From the NCBI GenBank assembly GCA_037191015.1, contig JBBCKD010000029.1:1-64000 (forward strand): a stretch of DNA of 64,000 nucleotides. The letters are read 5' to 3'. Positions 50,878 to 58,658 of the stretch are shown here, piece by piece; within the stretch, counting starts at the first letter, position 1; every line of letters starts with the position of its first letter. Source of the stretch: Ravibacter sp037191015. Lineage in GTDB: Bacteria > Bacteroidota > Bacteroidia > Cytophagales > Spirosomataceae. Under the pieces are notes generated by a model, which saw only the letters and a list, made by a program, of their open reading frames with translations, was not told the DNA's origin and made no database searches. The position numbers and the translations under genes are program-made.

Positions 50878-52629
50878 TCAAATCGTAAATTCCATTGTAA
50901 ATACAAGTCCGGAAGCCGGGTCAGCGTTTGGGTGCGAGAATTGCCAGTCGGCTTCGAGCTGTCCGGCCTGCATCCTGATCAGCTCCATTCCAAACGAATT
51001 CCGGATGCCTATATCGGAAATCCACACAGTGTGCCCGTTCTTTCCGTTAAGGCTATCAGTATAGGGGTCCTCCTCCTGCCGTCCGTTGTCGGCTATTACC
51101 AGCCGTAGCCTGTCTTTGGCTACCGTGGTACATTCTATTTTCAGCACCGGCGTCTCTCTGTAAGGAAAAGCATATTTACAAGAGTTGGTAACGAGCTCAT
51201 TGACGATCATTCCCATCGGAATGGCCTGATCGGGCGGAAGATAAATTTCTTCTATGCTGAACTCCGTATCAATATCAGGGTATCCGCATGCAGCCAGCAC
51301 CATATCGGCCAGTTCAGGGATAAATGCTTGGAGGTTCATTCCTGCAAGATGCTCTTCTTCATACAGCTTCTGCTGCACCATTGCCATATATTGCACCCGG
51401 AGGCGGCTATCAGAAAGCGCCTGCCGGGCAGATTCTTCGGGAAGCTGCCGGGATTGCAGATGGAGCATACTGGCCATTACCTGCAAATTGTTTTTCACCC
51501 GGTGGTTTTGTTCCTTTACCAGGGAAGCGTTGATAGCGCTGATACGCCTGTTCTTGCGATAGAGGCGAAAAAAGACGATCCCTGTTCCGATAGCTCCCGC
51601 AAACATGACCAGTAATGCGACGATAAAGCCGGTTTGCAGCTTCAGGTTGCGTTGGGTCAGGGCGAGCTCGGTTTCTTTCTTTTGGGTTTCAAATTCTGCA
51701 TGGAGGCGCTTAATGAGGCTGTCGCTTTGAGCAGAAAACTTGTTGACTTCTATTTGCCTCAGGCGTGTAAGGGTTAAATAGGCCTCCTTCCATTTTCCCG
51801 ATTTCTGATAATAGTCCAGAAAGCCCCGTTCCAGAGAAAGTTGCATATTAAATGAGGGTGCGGGTGTGCCGCTGTACAATTTGTAAGCTTCCTGCATGGC
51901 TTCAGCTGCCGGTATAAGCTGATTCAGACCGTTGTAAGCCTTTAACATATATACAACCGCAAAAAATTCGTAGTCGGGCCGGCCCAGCTTCCGGTAAAAA
52001 TCCCGGGCCTTTTTCAAGTGAAACAATGCGTCCTGATAGTGGGCCCGATAGTTGAAAAGATGGCCAAAATCCCTGTGGATATCCGCAATAGCCAATGTAT
52101 CTTTCCTGCTGTAGGCCAGGCTCTTTGTTTTGTTGAAATAGTAGAGCGCCTGTTCGAAGGGCTGTTGTTTGCGGGATTCCAGAAAGCGACTCATATAAAT
52201 TCCCCCCAGCTTAGCATAGATCCGTGTAAGGCCATCCTCAGATCCTATACGCTTGAAAACCTGCTCGGCGTGGAGCGCGTATTGCAAAGACTTATCCGGA
52301 TGCTGACGCTGTCCTTCACTATCGGACATCCACAGGTACAACCTTCCTACCTCGAATGAATCTCCCAAAGGTTCGAGAATAGCGAGCGACTTGATGAAAT
52401 AGTCATAGGCTGTCAGGAAATCCCCTCCTACCGCATAGGCCTTGCCGTACTGGAAGTACACTTCGGCCAGCAGCTTCTGATCTTGTTTTTCAAGGGCTTC
52501 CTGTTCGGTTTTCTTTGCCGATTGTATTCTTGCGGGGTCAGGCAGTACCTGTCCGGAAGCCGTTACAATAAAGTACAAGCAGGCTATAACGAAGAGGTAT
52601 CGGTAATTCCGTGCGGGGGTTAGGGACAT
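50878..52629 (-). CDS. TPR-containing sensor histidine kinase
   Basis: A 583-residue kinase. The signal peptide (MSLTPARNYRYLFVIACLYFIVTASGQ) is followed by periplasmic TPR repeats (about 50-300), a coiled linker, one membrane helix (about 332-355, FIVALLVMFAGAIGTGIVFF), and a HisKA_2-type phospho-acceptor (NHRVKNNLQVMASMLHLQSRQL, about 375-395). The ATP-binding domain has VNELVTNSCKYAFPY and DIGIRNSFGMELI. It is the partner of the downstream LytTR regulator, whose start overlaps its stop. A motif shared with the T9SS gene at 58659-61352 lies 135 bp upstream. Confidence 0.9.
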   Translation of the reverse strand: MSLTPARNYRYLFVIACLYFIVTASGQVLPDPARIQSAKKTEQEALEKQDQKLLAEVYFQYGKAYAVGGDFLTAYDYFIKSLAILEPLGDSFEVGRLYLWMSDSEGQRQHPDKSLQYALHAEQVFKRIGSEDGLTRIYAKLGGIYMSRFLESRKQQPFEQALYYFNKTKSLAYSRKDTLAIADIHRDFGHLFNYRAHYQDALFHLKKARDFYRKLGRPDYEFFAVVYMLKAYNGLNQLIPAAEAMQEAYKLYSGTPAPSFNMQLSLERGFLDYYQKSGKWKEAYLTLTRLRQIEVNKFSAQSDSLIKRLHAEFETQKKETELALTQRNLKLQTGFIVALLVMFAGAIGTGIVFFRLYRKNRRISAINASLVKEQNHRVKNNLQVMASMLHLQSRQLPEESARQALSDSRLRVQYMAMVQQKLYEEEHLAGMNLQAFIPELADMVLAACGYPDIDTEFSIEEIYLPPDQAIPMGMIVNELVTNSCKYAFPYRETPVLKIECTTVAKDRLRLVIADNGRQEEDPYTDSLNGKNGHTVWISDIGIRNSFGMELIRMQAGQLEADWQFSHPNADPASGLVFTMEFTI

Positions 52630-52763
52630 TCAGGTCAACCAATTGATAGCCGCTAAAAGTAATATAAAATCCTGACAATCTCCGTTTTGCTGCAACAGGC
52701 ATTAGGGTACAGAATCTTCCGGTTGCCAAGAAGAACCGAAACGGCTTAGTAATCAAGCGATAT

Positions 52764-52792
52764 CTTCCGAAAGTCGAAAAAATATTTCCCAA
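52764..52792. promoter_or_regulatory. 29-bp motif shared by the TPR-kinase and T9SS-adhesin upstream regions (copy 1)
   Basis: The 29 bp begin TTCCGAA and end GAAAAAATATTTCCCAAA. 26 of 29 positions are identical to copy 2 at 61579-61607. It is 135 bp upstream of the kinase gene start. I infer a shared regulator site, possibly for the LytTR regulator encoded by this operon. Confidence 0.55.
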
Positions 52793-52862
52793 AAAGACCT
52801 ATTGATTTCCATAACGTTTTCCAACTACTGCCTAGTAAAGTTTAATGGAAATCCCAGCTTGC

Positions 52863-54212
52863 TCAAAGAGCCCTGAACTCCCAGCTTTTTATTTCTAAAT
52901 TGACGTCTTTTGTGTAATCATTGACGGCATCAAGGGAAATACGAAGGTTTCCAGTGAGAAACTGGCTTGTATGCAGGTTGCTGTTCTGAAGCTCGCACAA
53001 GGGTGTATCCATATTATCTATGAATATCTGGACAACGCTGGTTTTGGGGCCACTGTTAAAAAGGCGGACCTTCACCTTGCGGGTACTGCCATCGAAGAAC
53101 GGCGGCGCCGGTTTGTCGATCATACGTCTGCCGGGCCACGAGATTTCGTAATTTCCATACGACCGGGCGCCTATTCCGAACCCTCTGTACATACCTTCGC
53201 TACTTAGCCGTATTTCGACAAGATCGGCATCTTTCCCGGCATATTCGAAGGTGCTTTCAAAGCCGTTTGAAACGTTAACGGGATCTTTTAAGCTTATCGA
53301 AGCAGCATAACCTCTTCCCGGAGTTCCTAAAATGACGGAATTTCCTTTTACCGTAGCATTATAAAAGCCTGCGGCTTCCGTAGTTTTCGGGTCGCTGAAA
53401 TTGACCAATCCGTATCCTTTTGAAACGGCACCCTGGGGCATAGAAACCAGTACATCGGAGCCGCCGTAGACAATGATCTCCTCCCAGATAAATGGCGGAG
53501 CGCCCGGAAAGGGGCCTGTTTCAGAAAGAATAAAGGTATAGCCGCCTATATATTGCCGGTTTTGATAAGACGAAACCGAGATTCCCTCCTGCAGGTTCAC
53601 AGCCGTCCTGAAGTGATCGATTTTGCCGGTTGTCAGGTATTCAGATAGTTTTTCGTAATTCTTTTTATAGCTGACCGAACTCTGAGGCCGTGTGCTGATA
53701 TTGGCGAAGCCAACCAGGTCTTTCAGAGAAAACGATGCTCCGGCGTTAAGCCGGGCATTATCGCCCACTCCCGACCGGAGGGCAACGGCCTGGTTTTTAA
53801 ACAGCTGTGATGCCTGGTTTTTGTCCAGGTCATACGACTGCCTGATGCCAACCTTCTTTTTAAGCTCCGCCTCAAAAATGTCGTGGAAAGAATTGAAACC
53901 GCCCGACCGGTAGGCATTCTCCACCACACCTTCCGAAACCTTCTGCATAACAGCCGTAAATACCTCTTCGTCAGCAGTTTCAAATAACTTTCCTTGCGTT
54001 TGGGTCTCTACTTCCTTTCCTTCCAGATAGAATTTCTTGACATCGATTACCGCGATCCCATTTGCAGACGACGAAACACAGCTCACAGCGAGGGCGGAAA
54101 ACGAAACCGAATCTGTAGCGAGACCATCTTCTTTTTCTACATCCGGTTTGTTTTTACAGGAGAACAGGTAGCCGGAAAAAATGACGAAGTAAAGCCAGTT
54201 AAAGTGTTTCAT
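52863..54212 (-). CDS. Hypothetical lipoprotein, 449 residues
   Basis: I do not recognise the family. The N-terminus MKHFNWLYFVIFSGYLFSCKNK predicts lipidation at Cys19. The body is mostly beta-rich with polar loops; the segment ENAYRSGGFNSFHDIFEAELKKKVGIRQSYDLDKNQ (about 95-130) is helical, and the last 200 residues (from GGSDVLVSMPQGAVSKGYGL) look like a jelly-roll or carbohydrate-binding-type fold. It lies between the TPR-kinase operon and the large T9SS gene, all on the minus strand, with 233 and about 100 nt gaps. A surface-anchored accessory protein is plausible. Confidence 0.75.
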   Translation of the reverse strand: MKHFNWLYFVIFSGYLFSCKNKPDVEKEDGLATDSVSFSALAVSCVSSSANGIAVIDVKKFYLEGKEVETQTQGKLFETADEEVFTAVMQKVSEGVVENAYRSGGFNSFHDIFEAELKKKVGIRQSYDLDKNQASQLFKNQAVALRSGVGDNARLNAGASFSLKDLVGFANISTRPQSSVSYKKNYEKLSEYLTTGKIDHFRTAVNLQEGISVSSYQNRQYIGGYTFILSETGPFPGAPPFIWEEIIVYGGSDVLVSMPQGAVSKGYGLVNFSDPKTTEAAGFYNATVKGNSVILGTPGRGYAASISLKDPVNVSNGFESTFEYAGKDADLVEIRLSSEGMYRGFGIGARSYGNYEISWPGRRMIDKPAPPFFDGSTRKVKVRLFNSGPKTSVVQIFIDNMDTPLCELQNSNLHTSQFLTGNLRISLDAVNDYTKDVNLEIKSWEFRAL

Positions 54213-54259
54213 TTCTATAAAAATTATTGATTAGACAAAACGGCCTCTACCCGCTACTG

Positions 54260-54294
54260 CCTGCCTCCCCCGGGCTATTGAAAAGGGAAGCAGG
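54260..54294 (-). terminator. Hairpin downstream of the 1414-residue T9SS gene
   Basis: CCTGCCTCCC (from 54260) pairs with GGGAAGCAGG (54285-54294, one G-T). It is a near-copy of the structure at 58607-58641 with the same flanking sequence, part of a duplicated 3' region. Confidence 0.6.
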
Positions 54295-54311
54295 ACAGTA
54301 TGGATAGTTTG

Positions 54312-57300
54312 CTAGCGGCCTATAACAATCCTGAACGTCTGAACTGAGCTATCATCCCTGCTGATACGCAGCAGGTAGCTGCCGGCGGGCAAATGCCTTA
54401 CATCCAGTGAGCGGCCGGCTTTATCCGACTTCAGGAGAACTTCATTTCCGGCCATATTAAAGAGCTGCATGGAACTGATCGCTCTCTGGTCGCCAATCTC
54501 CAGTGAGAGGTATTCGCGGGCGGGATTGGGGTAGACGAAAAGCCCTTTCGTACTGCCGTTCAAGCTGACGCTCTCGATGGCGCTGTAGCTGAAAGAGCCG
54601 TCAGTGTCTACCGATCTGAGCCGGTAATAATTAAGAGATAGAGAAGGGTTGGTATGGATATAGGTATAAGACTTGAGTCCTGTGTGGGCTCCCGCAGCTT
54701 TTATCCCGCCGATTTTGCTCCACTCTTTTCCGCTAAGGCTGTGCTCCACTTCGAAGTGGCTGGCATTGACCTCTTCTGTGGTTGCCCAGTCGAGGCGGAC
54801 GGAATTGCTTTCGGAACGTGAAGCTTTAAAAGAAGTGAGCATGACGGGGAGAGCGGTTTCAGAGTCGAAAACTGCCCAGTGGGAGAATTGACTGATACCG
54901 GTTCCCCGGATAGAAGCGCTGGTCGAAACCTGATGAGGGCCTGAAACGTTGTACCAGTTATTTCCGTCCCAGCGTTTCATATAGGCGTTGTTGAAATTGA
55001 ATCCCGGAGTAAATAACGGAGGTGCACTCAGATTGTCCCAGCCCAGGCTGATGGTGTAAGTCTCTCCTGCTGCGTTACCTGAAGCAGTTATCTCCCAAAG
55101 CCCTTTCAGATAGCCCGATCCGTCCGGCACCGGCAGGAACATTTCGGGCTCCACCCTGGCCGAGATAATTACATCGCCGGTAGTATTCTGTTCACGTTTT
55201 ATCTGCGCCGGGAGGTGTACATAAGCGCCATCGATTACATTTCCGATGTTGAGCGTTTTGTACTCCGTCTCGCCTTCCGCAAAGTGGTATTTGAGTGAAC
55301 CCTGTCCGTCAGTTACGACGAACGTACCCGACCGTGATGATTCGGTAAACCGGATACTGTTGCATTCCAGGTCGTAGTCACCCAGGAAAATCCGCCCTGA
55401 GCTCACGATGCTGGGCTGTGACGGGTTTTCGGGATCCACTACGGTGAGGTTGCCGGTGAGGCGTACGTTGCCGTTGTTGGGATTGTTGAACGATTTTACA
55501 TTCAGCTTCGTGCCGTCAATTTCCTGCGATACAAAGAAACCGGGAGATACCATTTCACCGGCTTGCAGCTCTCCTTCCAGGTTTACCTTGCCGTGGATTG
55601 TCAGCTTCCGGCCGGTGGGGCTGAGAAGTGACTTTCCTGCATTTACAGTCAGATCAGTAGCGGTTCCGTCGATATCGAGGATCACATTTCCGTTGATCAC
55701 GACATTTTCGAAAGCCGGAACCCCGGCCGGTATCCAGGTATCGGGATCACTCCAGTTGCAGTTGGAGCAGTTGGCGGTTTTAACTGCAGGCCTGGATACT
55801 GCGACTTCCTCACCCGGGCAAAAGATAGACGGGTTCGGGGCGACTATCCATCCTGTTTCCGGAGCGCCCGGAGTGTCCCGGCTTAGGTTGGAAGCCACCT
55901 CCTCGGCAATATTACCTACCTCTACATATAGCCTCCATCTTCCGTCCCGGAATCTTATATATTGTGGGGAACAGGGGTAAATGCTCATGACAACGCACGG
56001 GAAGGCAGCCTGGTAGGTATATCTTCCGTCGCTGTCTATACCGTCTACATTATAGGTGCCGTTGATCTGTTCACATCCGCTTACCACGATAGGGGCATAG
56101 GGGAACTCCAGCTCTACCATGACTTGTCCGCTTTGTACGGAATAGCCGTTGGAATTATAGATCAACAGGTAGTACTGGTTGATACCGGGTTTTGCACTTT
56201 CATCGATAAAGCTATAAGCAGTAGGGCCCGTTTTGACGCCCCCCGCGACCAGTTCGCCTATTTTCAGATATTCACCCTGGCGGAATATTTCGATGCGGGC
56301 AGCGTTGAATTCGTTTGTAAGCTCCCACGACAGCTGCACCTTAAATTGATCGGCAGAAGTGCCGGTCACGCGGCTTGCAGAAAAGGAGGTTATCTCAGCT
56401 ACAGGTAAATTCTGACACCCCGCACTGACCTGGTCCCTGTTTTCACACCCGGGGCTGTTACCGCTTATACTGACGGACTTGCCGGCGCTCAGGTGGAGGC
56501 AGAGCCAGGGTATGGTGCACGTTGACAGCAAAGGGTTGTAGGTGATGACAACGTAGGGAGTTGCCGTTTCAACGTTTCCGAAGCCGGACATATCGGTGAG
56601 GGCCTGGTTGTCCCTGATCGTGACAGACAGGTTTACTGTTTTCAGCTTTTTCAGACCTGACATGGATGTAAGGGCACTATTACCGGATACCAGGATACTA
56701 CCTGCCGAAGTAAGTTCGGGGAGCCCATCCAGTTGGGTCATGCTGCTGTTATTTTCGATCTCCAGGCTGCCGCTCAACGCCGAGACTCCCGGCAAATCAG
56801 GAAGCCGGTTGACGGATGGATTGTTTTTCAGGCTTAAACTTCCCAACTGGGAAAGTCCGTTAAGCGCACTGAGGTTCGTCAGAGAGCTGTTGCCGTCGAT
56901 CTCAAGCTTGCCGCCTATCGTCCGCAAATTAGCCAGGTCTGAGAGATTAGTAAGGGCGGTGTTCCTGATAACGAGATCTCCGGTTATTTTTTCGAGATGG
57001 GCCAGCCCGCTGAGATTAGTAATCTGATCTCCTTCTACCACGATACTTCCGTCAAACAAGGTACATTCGGAAGGCAGGCTGATATCCGATGACCGGGTAA
57101 AATGGGCAATACCCGAAGGGCACGTTGACGAAGTGAGGATGTATTTAGCAATAATAAGTCTGAGAGAAAAAGGCGAGTGAATGACGTGCGGCTCCAGCGG
57201 GTTCAGACTTACATCGTAGCTGTTGTAAAACCTGTGCGTTACTAAAAGGCGCTGTGGGTTTGGGGGAACGATAAACGATCCTCCGCCTGTGATCACGTCC

Positions 57301-58556
57301 TCCAATTCTCCCGCGGCGCTGTATTTTATCGCGTATGGAGTGCCGGAGGGGGACAATAGGTAAGTTTTATCGGGATCCAGGTCGATGTCATACGTACCGA
57401 AACCTGAAGAAGACTGTAAATAAAATCCGCCGTCATCCAGGAGATGCAGCGTCTGTCCGGGCGCCTCGTCCCCTTCCATACTTTTTACCCATATGAGGTT
57501 CCCGTCGTGCGTGAGTTTTTGAATGAAGTAATGGTATGTATTTCCCGTCAGGTAGTATTCGGTGTCGGGATCCGGATCGAAATCCGGCTGACCGTTAGCC
57601 AACCCGTAGCAAAAGATATTCCCGGCATGGTCAATCCGGATACCGCCTGCCGGATTGTACCTGGCCCACATCACTTCACCGTTTGCCGGGTCTAAGCGCG
57701 CCAGCAGGCTGTACTTGCTTTCATAGCTGTATTGATTTCTAATAAAAACGGGCTTTCCCGTAACCGGGTTGTTCTGAAAGGACCCGTCATACGTACCTGA
57801 GACAAAGAGATTCCCATCCCGGTCAAAGGCGGGCGCCATTGAAACATACCAGGATGTGGCCCATATGAAGTTTCCGGCTACGTCCGTTTTCAGAATATAT
57901 GGTGTTAATATAGTATTGGGATTGGGATAGTTATAATTCGGACCAAGGATAAATTCTCCTTCTTCGCTTGCGTCGAAATCCACCTGGCCTATCACGCTGC
58001 CGGAGTAGTACAGGCTACCGTCAGGGTCCTGCCTGAGCAGGCTTCCACTTCCCAATAATCCGCCAGTGTTATGTATTTTCCGGGCGTGTAGAAAATCGCC
58101 ATCCAGGCTGTATTTTGCCAGGAATACCCCCGCCGGGAGGGTTGTGGCTTCCGTATCGCCAAAATTGGGACTGCTATAAGCTGTGCCTGAAACGAGCAGA
58201 TCGTTATTAAGGCCTAATTGAATTCGGAGGTAACCGCTATCACCGAAGGAAAGGCCTTTTATCTGTTTTACCCAGATAAACTCACCATCAGAATTGAGTT
58301 TCAATACAAAACCGTCCCAAAACAAACTGTTTACAGAGGTCAATGAGACAATTCCCGGACCCGGGTCGAAATCTCTTGTTCCGCGAAAATTGCCCACGAA
58401 ATAGAGATTGCCGTCAGCATCTTCTGCCGCATTACCAAAAATGATTATCTCGTCATCGAATTCTTTTACCCATGCCAGCGTTTTGGTTTGCCCAAACCCG
58501 GTGAACGGTAAGAGCGCAAGAAGGAGGAATAGCAGTTTTTTGTAAAAATGGTTCAT
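54312..58556 (-). CDS. T9SS-secreted multidomain protein with leucine-rich repeats
   Basis: A 1414-residue secreted protein with signal peptide MNHFYKKLLFLLLALLPFTGFGQ. Residues about 25-470 form a repeated beta-propeller-like region (units such as GNLYFVGNFRGTRDFDPGPG). About 490-690 is a leucine-rich-repeat stretch (TNLSDLANLRTIGGKLEIDGNSSLTNL fragment region). A fibronectin-type segment and a domain starting NCSNCNWSDPDTWIPAGVPAFENVVING follow. The C-terminus is a T9SS type A sorting domain (LFVYPNPAREYLSLEIG ... LPAGSYLLRISRDDSS ... FRIVIGR). It is expected to be exported by the type IX system and fixed on the surface; ligand unknown. Its tail is nearly identical to that of the next gene upstream. 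Confidence 0.88.
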   Translation of the reverse strand: MNHFYKKLLFLLLALLPFTGFGQTKTLAWVKEFDDEIIIFGNAAEDADGNLYFVGNFRGTRDFDPGPGIVSLTSVNSLFWDGFVLKLNSDGEFIWVKQIKGLSFGDSGYLRIQLGLNNDLLVSGTAYSSPNFGDTEATTLPAGVFLAKYSLDGDFLHARKIHNTGGLLGSGSLLRQDPDGSLYYSGSVIGQVDFDASEEGEFILGPNYNYPNPNTILTPYILKTDVAGNFIWATSWYVSMAPAFDRDGNLFVSGTYDGSFQNNPVTGKPVFIRNQYSYESKYSLLARLDPANGEVMWARYNPAGGIRIDHAGNIFCYGLANGQPDFDPDPDTEYYLTGNTYHYFIQKLTHDGNLIWVKSMEGDEAPGQTLHLLDDGGFYLQSSSGFGTYDIDLDPDKTYLLSPSGTPYAIKYSAAGELEDVITGGGSFIVPPNPQRLLVTHRFYNSYDVSLNPLEPHVIHSPFSLRLIIAKYILTSSTCPSGIAHFTRSSDISLPSECTLFDGSIVVEGDQITNLSGLAHLEKITGDLVIRNTALTNLSDLANLRTIGGKLEIDGNSSLTNLSALNGLSQLGSLSLKNNPSVNRLPDLPGVSALSGSLEIENNSSMTQLDGLPELTSAGSILVSGNSALTSMSGLKKLKTVNLSVTIRDNQALTDMSGFGNVETATPYVVITYNPLLSTCTIPWLCLHLSAGKSVSISGNSPGCENRDQVSAGCQNLPVAEITSFSASRVTGTSADQFKVQLSWELTNEFNAARIEIFRQGEYLKIGELVAGGVKTGPTAYSFIDESAKPGINQYYLLIYNSNGYSVQSGQVMVELEFPYAPIVVSGCEQINGTYNVDGIDSDGRYTYQAAFPCVVMSIYPCSPQYIRFRDGRWRLYVEVGNIAEEVASNLSRDTPGAPETGWIVAPNPSIFCPGEEVAVSRPAVKTANCSNCNWSDPDTWIPAGVPAFENVVINGNVILDIDGTATDLTVNAGKSLLSPTGRKLTIHGKVNLEGELQAGEMVSPGFFVSQEIDGTKLNVKSFNNPNNGNVRLTGNLTVVDPENPSQPSIVSSGRIFLGDYDLECNSIRFTESSRSGTFVVTDGQGSLKYHFAEGETEYKTLNIGNVIDGAYVHLPAQIKREQNTTGDVIISARVEPEMFLPVPDGSGYLKGLWEITASGNAAGETYTISLGWDNLSAPPLFTPGFNFNNAYMKRWDGNNWYNVSGPHQVSTSASIRGTGISQFSHWAVFDSETALPVMLTSFKASRSESNSVRLDWATTEEVNASHFEVEHSLSGKEWSKIGGIKAAGAHTGLKSYTYIHTNPSLSLNYYRLRSVDTDGSFSYSAIESVSLNGSTKGLFVYPNPAREYLSLEIGDQRAISSMQLFNMAGNEVLLKSDKAGRSLDVRHLPAGSYLLRISRDDSSVQTFRIVIGR

Positions 58557-58606
58557 TTGAATAAAGATTGATGAGGTAATGCATGTCCAGCCTTAACCCC
58601 CTACCG

Positions 58607-58641
58607 CCTGCCTCCCCCGGGCTATTGAAGGGGGAAGCAGG
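58607..58641 (-). terminator. Hairpin downstream of the 897-residue T9SS gene
   Basis: CCTGCCTCCCCC (58607-58618) pairs with GGGGGAAGCAGG (58630-58641, one G-T pair). No long T-run follows on the minus strand, so termination efficiency is uncertain. The same structure and flank recurs at 54260-54294. Confidence 0.65.
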
Positions 58642-58658
58642 ACAGTAAGGGTAGTTTG